The notes under the pieces were generated by a model. It made no database searches, was not told the origin of the DNA, and was given only the letters and a program-made list of their open reading frames with translations. This document shows, one piece after another, positions 6,049-14,149 of a DNA stretch of 20,261 nt (position 1 is its first letter; every line of letters begins with the position of its first letter). The translations under genes were made by a program, and so were the position numbers. The DNA comes from Anaerolineaceae bacterium UBA6073. Its GTDB lineage: Bacteria > Chloroflexota > Anaerolineae > Anaerolineales > Anaerolineaceae. The stretch covers positions 113,126-133,386 of the forward strand of contig DIXT01000012.1 in the NCBI GenBank assembly GCA_002436085.1. Direction: 5' to 3'.

Positions 6049-7287
6049 TTAGCCCGCCTTCATCGGGACGACCAAATCCATCGGGAAGTCCGCAAACTTC
6101 GCAAATTTGCCGTCCCTACTCACAAAGTAGGTATCCTCAAGTCGAACACCGTAGCCCTTTTCAGGATAGTATAACCCAGGTTCGAGCGTGAATACTGACC
6201 CGGGTTGGAGGATGTTGCTGTCATCCTTGGGGCGGCTGAACCAGGGCTTTTCATGCACATCCAGCCCAACGCCGTGCCCGAGCGAGTGTACATATCCCGA
6301 ACTGACGCGCGGGTTCGTGCGCACGGTTTCGTGCCCGTAGGCTTCCAGAAGCTCGCAGGTGCGCTGCTGCAGGATGGCAGGGTTAATTCCGACCCGCAGC
6401 TCGGAAGCAAGCTGATTGTAGGTGTTCAGAACCTGGTCATGAATCTGATGCACTTCATCGGTGGCATAGCCCAGGCTCCAGGTGCGCGTAAAGTCGTAGA
6501 AATAGCCGCCGCCTTGTTCGCAGGGGAAGATGTCGTAAACAATCGTGCGCCCGAGGCGGATGGGGTCGCTGGGCGTCCCCGAACTGTGCGGCACGCCGGC
6601 ATCCCTGCCGATGGCAAAGATGGTGTCTTCCGGGTTTTCCGCGCCGTAGGCCGTGAGCCACAGGTTAATCTGGGTTTTTACGTCCCCGATGGTGAGCGGC
6701 GAACCGTCCGATTTCACCAGCATGTCCCCTTGTACTTTGTGAGAGGTGAGCAAATCAAGCGTGTTGCCCACCACGCGGGTTGTTAGCTGCCCCATGGCAC
6801 GGATACGATCCATCTCGTCCTCATCCTTGGTCGCGCGGGCTTCCAGGAGAATCGCGTCGTTCACGTCGCCGGTAAGCTCCAATTCGGGCAGAAGTTTTTG
6901 AAGCTGCTGTATCACGGCCAGGAACGGACCCACGTCGCGCAGGCCATAGAGCAGCACTTTACCCTTGGTGAGGTTGATGCCTTCCAGGATTTGCTTGTAG
7001 CGCAGGGCGGAAGCCAGCCCGAGGTCTCCGTTTGTTTCCTTGATAAGCGCATTCAGGTCATAATCTGCATAGCTGATGAGCTGAAAACCGGATTTGGCAG
7101 CTTCATCCCGCTCCATTGGTCCGTGGCACAGAATGGGAGTTCTGCCCGGAATGACGAATAAGTCCGCGCCGGTCAGGTGCGCGATGCCGGTGAAGTACAC
7201 CATGGCGGGGTTGTGCTGCCCCGCGCCGCTGATCCATAAGGCGGCCGCCCCGTTTTGCTGCATCAATGCGTCTATTTGTTGTTTCAT
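6049..7287 (-). CDS. M24-family Xaa-Pro peptidase
   Basis: A 412-residue pita-bread metallopeptidase of the Xaa-Pro aminopeptidase/dipeptidase type, expected to be cytoplasmic (no signal peptide). The N-terminal creatinase-like domain spans about 1-150. The C-terminal domain holds the five expected di-metal ligands: Asp252 (YDIFP), Asp265 (YDFTRT), His338 (LGHGVG), Glu369 (TLEPG) and Glu384 (RLED), plus His234 in a PHSSG loop. AAGGA lies 7 nt before ATG, fixing the start. It begins 2 nt after the selA stop and ends 1 nt before tsaD. Aminopeptidase versus dipeptidase specificity cannot be decided from sequence by eye. The same operon position with tsaD suggests shared housekeeping expression rather than a shared pathway. 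Confidence 0.95.
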   Translation of the reverse strand: MKQQIDALMQQNGAAALWISGAGQHNPAMVYFTGIAHLTGADLFVIPGRTPILCHGPMERDEAAKSGFQLISYADYDLNALIKETNGDLGLASALRYKQILEGINLTKGKVLLYGLRDVGPFLAVIQQLQKLLPELELTGDVNDAILLEARATKDEDEMDRIRAMGQLTTRVVGNTLDLLTSHKVQGDMLVKSDGSPLTIGDVKTQINLWLTAYGAENPEDTIFAIGRDAGVPHSSGTPSDPIRLGRTIVYDIFPCEQGGGYFYDFTRTWSLGYATDEVHQIHDQVLNTYNQLASELRVGINPAILQQRTCELLEAYGHETVRTNPRVSSGYVHSLGHGVGLDVHEKPWFSRPKDDSNILQPGSVFTLEPGLYYPEKGYGVRLEDTYFVSRDGKFAKFADFPMDLVVPMKAG

Positions 7288-7289
7288 GA

Positions 7290-8651
7290 TTAGTCCTTAT
7301 TCTGCCCACGGGCTGTTTTGATCCCGGCGAGCAAGTGCTGGTCTTCATCCGGAAAGATGGTGCGCGGGTCGAACACGACCCGGTTGTCTTCCACGCGCGC
7401 AATGACTGCCGGCTGGCAAGCGCGCAATTGGGCAAGGAATTTCTGCGGGGCGCGCGTTTCCAGCGCCAGGAGCCAGGTCGGCAGGGTTTCCTCCGGTAGG
7501 CTGCCCCCGCCGATGGTGGAGCGGCCAGGGATGACCAAGCCTTCCCCGAGCTGCTGCCGCCAACCGAGCGCCTGGTCGTGCAGGGAGGCTTCCTCGCGCC
7601 CGAGCATTCTGTAAACAGGGATGCACGCTTGCGCTTCCCCTTTCAGGTAGTGGCGCAGCGTGGCTGAGAGCGCGGCAAAACAGAGCTTATCCGGGCGCAG
7701 CGCGCGGTAAAGGGCGTGTTTGCGCAGTTTGTCCACCAGGGTCTTTTCCCCGGCAATTATTCCGGCTTGCGGACCGCCCAGCAGTTTATCCCCGGAGAAG
7801 CAAACCAAATCAGCGCCGGCTTGCAGCGCTTCCTGCACGGTGATCTCATGCGGCAGTCCGTATTGCGCCGTGTCCAGCAGAGCGCCGCTGCCCTGGTCGA
7901 AAATCAAAGGCACGCCGGCAGCTTTTGCCAGCCCGGAAAGCTCTTTCATACTTGGTTCAGTGGCAAAGCCCACAATTTTGAAATTTGAGTGGTGGGTCAG
8001 GAGCAGCAGCTGCGCGCCTTGCTCAATAGCTGACTCGTAGTCATTCAGGTGCACGCGGTTGGTAGTCCCGACTTCCAGCAGGTGCGCCCCGGATTCACGC
8101 AAAACGTCCGGAACGCGAAAGCCTCCGCCGATTTCCACCAGCTGCGAACGCGCGACCGCTACCTTTTTTCGCCGCGCGAGCGCGCTGAGCGTCAGAAGCA
8201 CCGCGCCGGCGTTGTTATTGACGACCAAGGCCGCTTCGGCGCCAGTTAGGCGGGTCAGCTGGCTTTCCACCTGCGCGTTGCGCGTGCCGCGTTTCCCCGC
8301 GGCCAGGTCGTACTCCAGGTTGGAGTAGCCGCCGGCTGCCGCGCCGAGCGCTAATTTTGCTTGTTGGCTCAGCGGAGCCCGACCCAGGTTGGTATGGATT
8401 ATTACACCGGTGGCATTGATGACCTGCACCGGGAAAAGTGCCGCTTGCTGATTTAAGAGCGCGGCCGCGCGGGAAATCAGGGCGTCGTCTGTTGGAAGCT
8501 GCTGGCCCGCGCGAATTTCCTCCCGACACACGGAGAGGACTTCACGGATAGCGTTGGCAGTCCACTCCCTGCCATACGATGCAATCAGTTCCCCGGTCAG
8601 CGCGTGCGTCAGCAGATGGTCTACCGAGGGTATTTGGCGGAAAGCTTCCAT
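7290..8651 (-). CDS. selA: L-seryl-tRNA(Sec) selenium transferase SelA
   Basis: A 453-residue PLP enzyme that converts Ser-tRNA(Sec) to Sec-tRNA(Sec) using selenophosphate, forming a decamer in the cytoplasm. The full N-terminal tRNA-binding region is present (IPSVDHLL at 7-14, then a helical segment to about 70), which separates it from short SelA-like PLP proteins. Core blocks: VINATGVIIHTNLGRAPLS (77-95), GTTNRVHLNDY (195-205), FDQGSGALLD (251-260) and SGDKLLGGPQAGI (286-298), with Lys289 as PLP-lysine. It starts 3 nt after the stop of the upstream membrane gene and ends 2 nt before the M24 peptidase. No selB, selD, selC or SECIS-bearing gene is near, so the selenocysteine pathway must be completed elsewhere. 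Confidence 0.96.
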   Translation of the reverse strand: MEAFRQIPSVDHLLTHALTGELIASYGREWTANAIREVLSVCREEIRAGQQLPTDDALISRAAALLNQQAALFPVQVINATGVIIHTNLGRAPLSQQAKLALGAAAGGYSNLEYDLAAGKRGTRNAQVESQLTRLTGAEAALVVNNNAGAVLLTLSALARRKKVAVARSQLVEIGGGFRVPDVLRESGAHLLEVGTTNRVHLNDYESAIEQGAQLLLLTHHSNFKIVGFATEPSMKELSGLAKAAGVPLIFDQGSGALLDTAQYGLPHEITVQEALQAGADLVCFSGDKLLGGPQAGIIAGEKTLVDKLRKHALYRALRPDKLCFAALSATLRHYLKGEAQACIPVYRMLGREEASLHDQALGWRQQLGEGLVIPGRSTIGGGSLPEETLPTWLLALETRAPQKFLAQLRACQPAVIARVEDNRVVFDPRTIFPDEDQHLLAGIKTARGQNKD

Positions 8652-8654
8652 AAA

Positions 8655-9068
8655 CTAAGCTTCAGGATTTTCAGGTTTCCAGCGGCTGCGTTCCCACAGG
8701 CGCAGTAAAACCTCCACTAGCACCAACACGGCGGCGATAATGACGCCCAGCGGAAAAGTAAGCACCCGGCCCATGCGCAGCCACGCCATCAGGCTGACAA
8801 AAACGCCCGCCCACAGGGCTTCGCGCATAATCACCGAGCGCTCGGCAGGGGGAGTGGTGGGGAAGCGGATATTTAGAAAGTAAGCGACTGGCAGCGCCGC
8901 TCCGGCACCCAACAGCACCAGAAAGAAGAAAAACAGCCAGCGCGGACCCAGCGTGGGCAACGTGAGATTTATCACCAATGCCAGCCCGCCGCCGCCCAAT
9001 GCCAGCAGAATGATGAAAACGGGCAGGAATTCTTTGAAGGGAGGGATGGTGCGTCCTGGGTTTTCCAT
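8655..9068 (-). CDS. Small integral membrane protein, unknown
   Basis: A 137-residue protein (from ATG 9068) with four likely transmembrane segments: roughly residues 12-35, 43-65, 83-98 (weak) and 103-125. It has a short charged tail rich in Glu, Pro and Arg. No family recognised. Start choice: ATG 9068 has no Shine-Dalgarno, but a perfect TATAAT ends exactly 6 nt before it, as expected for a leaderless mRNA. An in-frame GTG at 9095 does have GAGG 5 nt upstream, yet the intervening codons (ATA, AGA, TAT, AAT, TTT) are AT-rich and unlike coding sequence here. An ATG at 9110 has no RBS. It heads the run with selA, the M24 peptidase and tsaD. Confidence 0.75.
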   Translation of the reverse strand: MENPGRTIPPFKEFLPVFIILLALGGGGLALVINLTLPTLGPRWLFFFFLVLLGAGAALPVAYFLNIRFPTTPPAERSVIMREALWAGVFVSLMAWLRMGRVLTFPLGVIIAAVLVLVEVLLRLWERSRWKPENPEA

Positions 9069-9107
9069 GCCAAAATTATATCTTATTTTGCGCACATGAA
9101 CCTCACA
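9069..9107 (-). promoter_or_regulatory. Promoter of the membrane-protein/selA/M24/tsaD run
   Basis: On the minus strand TATAAT (9080-9075) is a consensus -10, placing the transcript start at or next to the A of ATG 9068. No convincing -35 is present at 16-18 bp. Further upstream, TGTGAGGTTCATGTG (9107-9093) matches 14 of 15 bases of the segment at the M1 lipoprotein start (1785-1771); it may be an unused SD/GTG start or a shared site. Confidence 0.5.
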
Positions 9108-9126
9108 CATCCATACGGCCTAAGAA

Positions 9127-9155
9127 TTGACGCGCATACGCTGCTATGTTAAACT
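9127..9155 (+). promoter_or_regulatory. Promoter of the metH riboswitch transcript
   Basis: TTGACG (9127-9132, 5/6 to consensus) and TAAACT (9150-9155, 4/6) are separated by 17 bp. The predicted start near 9162 falls just before the riboswitch P1 helix at 9168, which supports the call. An alternative extended -10, TGC-TATGTT (9142-9150), lacks a spaced -35. Confidence 0.6.
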
Positions 9156-9167
9156 TCCTGCATTCAA

Positions 9168-9260
9168 CTCATCCAGAGAAGTGGAGGGACCGGCCCTGTG
9201 AAGCTTCGGCAACCCGCTTGTTCGGGTGCCAATTCCGGCAGACATGTTCTGGAAGATGAG
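9168..9260 (+). ncRNA. SAM-I (S-box) riboswitch
   Basis: The aptamer is closed by P1, CTCATC (9168-9173) pairing GATGAG (9255-9260). Inside it are the SAM-I hallmarks in order: AGAGAAGTGGAGGGACCGGC, the kink-turn and CCCTGTGAAGC; the CGGCAACC junction; a P3 hairpin CCCG-CTTGTT-CGGG; and GTGCCAATTCC followed by the P4 arm (GGCAGACATGTTCTGG). It binds S-adenosylmethionine and here controls metH in cis, repressing methionine synthesis when SAM is plentiful. Together with the adjacent terminator this is a transcriptional OFF switch. Confidence 0.96.
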
Positions 9261-9302
9261 GCTGGCAGTAACGCTAAATGCCTCTCTTGGGAGGCTTTTT
9301 TT
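9258..9302 (+). terminator. Riboswitch expression platform with intrinsic terminator
   Basis: The terminator stem is GCCTC (9280-9284) with GAGGC (9291-9295), loop TCTTGG, followed by a seven-T run (9296-9302). GAGGCT occurs twice, at 9258-9263 and 9291-9296. The first copy overlaps the 3' strand of P1 and can pair with the same GCCTC as an antiterminator. With SAM bound P1 forms, the first copy is occupied and the terminator forms; without SAM the antiterminator wins. Confidence 0.9.
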
Positions 9303-9319
9303 GTAAGAGGTAGAGGTGC

Positions 9320-12300
9320 ATGATGAGTCAGAAAAACGTAGGAACAACGATTAAAACAGCCTACCTGGACGCTTTAAAAGAGCGCGTGTTGGTCTTTGAC
9401 GGCGCTATGGGCACCACGCTGCAGACCATGAACCTGACAGAAGCCGATTTCGGCGGCAAGCACCTGGTCGGCTGCAACGACTGCCTGGTGCTCACCTCTC
9501 CCGCAACAATTGAGAAGGTTCACGCGTCTTTTTTGGAAGCTGGCGCAGATGTGATTGAGACGGATACCTTCCGCGCTAACCGCCTCACCTTAGCCGATTA
9601 CGGCCTGCAAGAGCGCACCTTGGAATTGAACATCGCGGCTGCCCGTCTGGCGCGCCGCACAGCCGACCGCTTCAGCACTCCCGAAAAACCGCGTTTTGTG
9701 GCGGGTTCCATTGGTCCTTCCGGCAAACTTATCTCCACCAACGACCCTCAAATGTCCGATATCAGCTACGACGCGCTGGCGGAAATATTCCGCGAGCAAG
9801 CGCAGGGCTTGATAAAGGGCGGGGCGGACTTGCTTTTGCTCGAAACCCAACAGGATATTCTGGAGGTCAAAGCAGCCATCGAGGGCATCCACCGCGCCTT
9901 TGCGCAGGAGAATGTTATCCTGCCCATTCAAGCCCAGGTAACGCTGGATATCAACGGGAAAATGCTGCTTGGAACCGATATCACTGCCGCCCTCGCTATC
10001 CTGGAAGGCTTGGGGGTAAGTGTAATCGGGTTGAACTGCTCCACCGGTCCGGAGCACATGCGGGCCTCGATTCAGTACCTAAGCGAACACGCCGCCCTGC
10101 CCATTTCCTGCATCCCCAACGCCGGGCTGCCGATGAACGTTAACGGGGAGGCGGTTTACCCCCAGCAGCCGGAGCCCTTTGCGGAGATACTCGCCGAATA
10201 CGTGCGCGAGTACGGCGTGCGGGTGGTGGGCGGCTGCTGCGGCACCCGACCGGAACACATCCGCAAACTGGCTGAAAAGATCCCTGCGACGGTGCCGCTG
10301 TTGACGCAGCGCGAACAGGCAGCAGTACTGGCATCGCCGGTGCAGGCTGTCCCGATTGAGCAGGAACCGGTGCCCTTCCTGATTGGCGAGCGGCTGAACG
10401 CGCAGGGTTCGCGGGCTTTCAAGAAGCTGCTGCTGGCAGAGGATTACGACGGCATGCTGCAAATCGCTCGGGACCAATTGGAGACCGGCGCGCACGGACT
10501 GGACGTGAGCGTGGCGGTGACCGAACGCAGCGCCGAAGCCCAATTGATGGAAAAACTGGTCAAACGCCTATCGCTTGAAACGCCTACACCCCTGATTATT
10601 GACACGACCGAACCGGAAGTGGTTGAGGCAGCGCTGCGCACCGCGCCCGGGCGCTGTTTGATTAACTCAACCAACCTGGAATCAGGAGAAAACAAGCCGC
10701 GCCGCATCTTTGCGCTGGCAAAGAAGTATGGGGCGGCAGTGCTGGCGCTAACTATTGATGAACAGGGTATGGCAAAAACCGCTGAACGCAAGCTGGAAGT
10801 GGCACGCAGGATTTACGACCTGGCTGTGAACGAATGCGGCTTAAGAGCGCAGGACCTGGTCTTCGATGACCTGACCTTCACCCTGGCTACCGGTGAGGAA
10901 ATCTACCGGCAGTCCGCGCTGGAAACCCTGCAAGGTTTGACGCTGATAAAGCAGGCGATGCCGGGCGTACACACCTCGCTTGGGGTCAGCAATGTCTCGT
11001 TCGGGCTCTCGCCAGCTTCCCGCAAAGTGGTTAACAGCGTCTTCTTGCACCATGCCATTCAGGCCGGGCTGGATATGGCGATCGTCAATCCGGCGCAGAT
11101 TCGCCCTTACGGGGAAATTCCTCCGCAAGAGCGCGAGCTGGCGGAAGCGCTTATCTTCAACCGGCACGAGAACGCCCTGCCAGAGCTGATTGCGTATTTT
11201 GACGCCAACCCCGAAGCAGCCGCTGACAGCAAAGACAAGAGCTCGCCTCTCGATGGATTGTCGCCGGCGGAACGCCTGGCGCAGCGCGTCATCCGCCGCA
11301 TGAAAACCGGAGTGGAAGAGGACATCGAAGCCATCCTGGCTGAAAGCGCGGACACTCCCAAAAGTCAGACCGCGGTGAAAATCCTGAACGAGGTGCTCCT
11401 GCCCGCCATGAAAGAGGTTGGGGACCGTTTTGGGGCTGGGGAGCTGATCCTGCCCTTTGTGCTGCAATCCGCGGAAGTGATGAAAAAAGCCGTGGCGCAC
11501 CTGGAAAACTACCTGGAAAAGAAATCCGGCGAAAGCAAAGGCAAACTGGTGCTCGCCACCGTATACGGCGACGTGCACGACATCGGCAAGAACCTGGTCA
11601 AGACCATCGTGTCCAATAACGGCTTCGAGGTTGTGGACCTGGGCAAACAGGCGCCCGCCGAAACCATCATTCAGGCAGCCCAGGAGCAGCATGCCACTGC
11701 CATCGGCTTGAGCGCGCTGTTGGTTTCCACCAGCAAGCAGATGCCGTTGATTGTGAATGAGCTGCACCGCCGAAAACTGAACTTTCCGGTGCTGATTGGC
11801 GGCGCGGCCATCAACCCGCGCTTTGGCTGGCGCATCTTTAAATGCGAGGACGGCGAGTATTACGCCCCGGGTGTGTTTTATTGCAAAGACGCCTTCGAGG
11901 GGCTGGCGGTGATGGATACCCTCACCGACCCGCAGCGCTATCAAGCCAGCCTGGAGGATTTGCGCCGCAAAGCCGAGCATGAGTATGCTGCCACCCAAGC
12001 CCGCCCGGAAAAATCTGTCAAACCAGGCGTTGCGCGCTCCGTCCCACCAGCGGAGAAAGTTCCGGAGGTAAAACAGTGGGGCGTGCGCGTGGTGAAAGAA
12101 ATGCCCTTGCCGCTGGTGGCGAAGCACCTGAACCTGAACGAGCTCTACCGCCTCTCATGGGGCGCGAAAAACGCGCACGGCAGCGAGTGGAAACGTTTGC
12201 AGGCGGAATTCGATTTACGCCGCGAAGCGATGCTGCACAGCGCTGAAAAAGAGGGCTGGCTTAAGCCGCAGGGAGTCTACGGCTACTGGCCTGCGCTGGC

Positions 12301-12850
12301 GGACGGCGACACCCTGGTGGTGTACGACCCTGGCACACTCACGGATAAAGAACCCAGCGAGCTGGAGCGCTTTGAGTTCCCGCGTCAGATCGGGGGTGAG
12401 GACTTGTGCCTTGCGGATTACTTCCTGCCCGTCGGTTCCGGGCGTTTTGATGTGGTTGCCTTCCAGGTTGTCACCGTGGGCGATGCCGCTGGCAAACGTT
12501 TCGCGGAGCTTGAAGCCGTCCATGACTATTCCGAGGCATACTTTACGCACGGTCTGGCGGTGCAGATGGCTGAAGCCGCGGCGAACTATTTGCACGCGCA
12601 TATCCGCCGGGAACTGGGGCTGAAAGACGCGCAAGGTTTGCGTTATTCCTGGGGTTACCCTGCCATCCCGGAGCTTTCGGACCACAGCAAGGTGTTCCGC
12701 TTGCTGCCGGCAGAAAGTGCGCTGGGTATGCAGCTCACCTCCGCGTACCAGCTTGTGCCGGAGCAATCCACGGCGGCCATTATCGTGCACCATCCCCTGG
12801 CGAAATATATTAACATTGGCGTGAACAGGGTCGAGCAACTGTTAGGTTAG
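9320..12850 (+). CDS. metH: Cobalamin-dependent methionine synthase MetH
   Basis: A full-length 1176-residue, four-module MetH. It transfers a methyl group from 5-methyltetrahydrofolate to homocysteine through cobalamin. The homocysteine domain (about 15-330) has GAMGT (28-32) and zinc ligands Cys240 (NCSTGPEH), Cys306 and Cys307 (GGCCGTRPEH). The folate (pterin-binding) domain spans about 345-610, beginning at IGERLNAQGS. The cobalamin cap and Rossmann domain (about 650-880) contain D751-V-H753-x-x-G756, His753 being the lower cobalt ligand, then GLSALLVST. The AdoMet-binding reactivation domain (about 920-1176) contains R1108-x3-GYP. ATGATG at 9320/9323: GAGG at 9313-9316 is 3 or 6 nt away, so the second ATG is possible. 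Expression is under the SAM-I riboswitch. It stands alone; no metF or metE is visible. Confidence 0.97.
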   Translation: MMSQKNVGTTIKTAYLDALKERVLVFDGAMGTTLQTMNLTEADFGGKHLVGCNDCLVLTSPATIEKVHASFLEAGADVIETDTFRANRLTLADYGLQERTLELNIAAARLARRTADRFSTPEKPRFVAGSIGPSGKLISTNDPQMSDISYDALAEIFREQAQGLIKGGADLLLLETQQDILEVKAAIEGIHRAFAQENVILPIQAQVTLDINGKMLLGTDITAALAILEGLGVSVIGLNCSTGPEHMRASIQYLSEHAALPISCIPNAGLPMNVNGEAVYPQQPEPFAEILAEYVREYGVRVVGGCCGTRPEHIRKLAEKIPATVPLLTQREQAAVLASPVQAVPIEQEPVPFLIGERLNAQGSRAFKKLLLAEDYDGMLQIARDQLETGAHGLDVSVAVTERSAEAQLMEKLVKRLSLETPTPLIIDTTEPEVVEAALRTAPGRCLINSTNLESGENKPRRIFALAKKYGAAVLALTIDEQGMAKTAERKLEVARRIYDLAVNECGLRAQDLVFDDLTFTLATGEEIYRQSALETLQGLTLIKQAMPGVHTSLGVSNVSFGLSPASRKVVNSVFLHHAIQAGLDMAIVNPAQIRPYGEIPPQERELAEALIFNRHENALPELIAYFDANPEAAADSKDKSSPLDGLSPAERLAQRVIRRMKTGVEEDIEAILAESADTPKSQTAVKILNEVLLPAMKEVGDRFGAGELILPFVLQSAEVMKKAVAHLENYLEKKSGESKGKLVLATVYGDVHDIGKNLVKTIVSNNGFEVVDLGKQAPAETIIQAAQEQHATAIGLSALLVSTSKQMPLIVNELHRRKLNFPVLIGGAAINPRFGWRIFKCEDGEYYAPGVFYCKDAFEGLAVMDTLTDPQRYQASLEDLRRKAEHEYAATQARPEKSVKPGVARSVPPAEKVPEVKQWGVRVVKEMPLPLVAKHLNLNELYRLSWGAKNAHGSEWKRLQAEFDLRREAMLHSAEKEGWLKPQGVYGYWPALADGDTLVVYDPGTLTDKEPSELERFEFPRQIGGEDLCLADYFLPVGSGRFDVVAFQVVTVGDAAGKRFAELEAVHDYSEAYFTHGLAVQMAEAAANYLHAHIRRELGLKDAQGLRYSWGYPAIPELSDHSKVFRLLPAESALGMQLTSAYQLVPEQSTAAIIVHHPLAKYINIGVNRVEQLLG

Positions 12851-12923
12851 AACCCTCGCGGGGGATGTGACTGAGGATGATTACCGCAGGTGCATGGAAC
12901 GGACTGGCAGGCGTTTGATGGGG

Positions 12924-12929
12924 TACAAT
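12924..12929 (+). promoter_or_regulatory. Possible -10 element of the DUF3048 lipoprotein gene
   Basis: TACAAT (5/6 to consensus) lies 26 nt before the ATG at 12955, and AAGGTG is available as SD. No good -35 is seen at 16-18 bp. The 104-bp gap after metH holds no terminator with a T-run, so read-through from metH is also possible. Confidence 0.35.
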
Positions 12930-12954
12930 TGGATGGCTGAAAGAAGGTGACCCT

Positions 12955-14145
12955 ATGAGAGTTAAGAAAACAATCGTGCTGGGTGTGCTGATGACAGCGG
13001 TCCTGCTGATTTCCGGCTGCACCCAAAGCGCTCCCCGCGACCTTTCCGACCTGGAAGAAACCGCGGTTGTGCAGACTCTGACGGCCATGGCACCGACCCT
13101 GCCTCCCCTGACGGAAACCCCGACCCTGACCGCCACAAGCACGCCGACCCCGACCCCCACAATGGTTACTTCCATTGGACCAGGCAACTTCCCCGCCGAT
13201 GTGAACCCGCTGACTGGCCTGCAGGTGGAAAATCCCAGCCTGCTTGAGCGCCGTCCGGTTATCGTTAAGGTAGCCAATTACCCGGCAGTGGGTAGACCGC
13301 ACGCCGGGCTCTCGTATGCTGATATTGTATGGGAATACTACATCGGCGAAGGCTCCAACCGCTTTGCCGCGCTTTATTACGGGCAGGACGCCTCAAAAAT
13401 TGGGCCTGTCCGCTCCGGCAGGCTGGTGGACCCCGAGCTGGCGCGCATGTATCAGGCTGTGCTGGCCTTCAGCGGCGCGAACGAAGAAAACGTGCTTCCC
13501 CGCATCTATGACTTGCTGGGCAACCGCATTCTAACCGAAGGCAACTGCCCGGGTTTGTGCCGGGATGACTACACTGTGGTGGGCGTGTTTGCCAACAGCG
13601 CTGACGTGACTACAACGCTGGCGGCGCGGGGGGTAACCCAAAGTAAACCAGACCTGACCGGCATGTTGTTTGACACTAAACTGCCCTCTGGTGGAAGAAA
13701 AGCTGAAAAAGCCACCCTGTTTTACAACTACCTCGACAAAGGGGATTGGGTTTACGATGCGACCAGCGGCAAATACCTGCGCTGGATTGAAAACGCGAAC
13801 AATTACGAGCAGATGATCCCCTTGGTTGACCGGCTGAACAACGAACAGCTGGCGTTTTCCAACATCATCATGGCATACGCGACCTATACGGAATACAGCA
13901 GCGTACTGCACGACATTGCCGTGTGGGATAACACCAGCGGCATGAAAGCTGTTGTCTTCCGGGACGGGCAAGCTTACGATGTGACCTGGAAGACCACCGA
14001 CCAGGAAAAACCCATCCAGTTCTTTGACGCGCAGGGCAATCTCTTCCCGCTCAAACCGGGCAATACCTGGATCAACCTGATTGGCTCAAGCACCAGTCTG
14101 GAAGTCAGCAACGCCGAGTGGTTATTTACTTTCCGGATGCCCTAA
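12955..14145 (+). CDS. DUF3048-domain lipoprotein (YerB-like)
   Basis: A 396-residue lipoprotein. A cationic start (MRVKK), a hydrophobic core and the lipobox LISGC give acylated Cys22. A Thr/Pro-rich linker (about 45-75, with TPTPTPT) leads to the DUF3048 N-terminal domain (about 80-240), recognised by NPLTGLQVE, RRPVIVKVANYP, RPHAGLSYADIVWEY and KIGPVRSGRLVDPELA. The C-terminal DUF3048 domain follows (about 270-390), with YLRWI, AFSNIIMAYA and a W-rich KPGNTWINLIGSS end. Homologues include Bacillus YerB; the biochemical role is not established. AAGGTG precedes the ATG. It ends 4 nt before the metallophosphoesterase start, suggesting co-transcription. GC-rich composition matches the host. 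Confidence 0.93.
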   Translation: MRVKKTIVLGVLMTAVLLISGCTQSAPRDLSDLEETAVVQTLTAMAPTLPPLTETPTLTATSTPTPTPTMVTSIGPGNFPADVNPLTGLQVENPSLLERRPVIVKVANYPAVGRPHAGLSYADIVWEYYIGEGSNRFAALYYGQDASKIGPVRSGRLVDPELARMYQAVLAFSGANEENVLPRIYDLLGNRILTEGNCPGLCRDDYTVVGVFANSADVTTTLAARGVTQSKPDLTGMLFDTKLPSGGRKAEKATLFYNYLDKGDWVYDATSGKYLRWIENANNYEQMIPLVDRLNNEQLAFSNIIMAYATYTEYSSVLHDIAVWDNTSGMKAVVFRDGQAYDVTWKTTDQEKPIQFFDAQGNLFPLKPGNTWINLIGSSTSLEVSNAEWLFTFRMP

Positions 14146-14149
14146 ACCC

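Noticed and set aside
10841..12127. Long antisense open frame (428 residues) opposite metH
   Set aside because: Metal- and cobalamin-motif evidence makes metH certain; long antisense frames are expected opposite GC-rich coding sequence with skewed codon use, and the product has a low-complexity His/Arg/Gly-rich look.
12850..12870. CCCTCGCGGGGG after metH as a terminator
   Set aside because: The stem is only three or four pairs and no T-run follows.
13090..13165. Repetitive CCGACCC-type sequence
   Set aside because: It encodes the Thr/Pro linker of the DUF3048 lipoprotein; protein composition explains it, not a CRISPR or regulatory repeat.
14081..14149. Upstream extension of the metallophosphoesterase frame
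   Set aside because: It is in another frame of the DUF3048 gene; the metal motif SDIHSN should start close to the N-terminus, as it does from ATG 14150.
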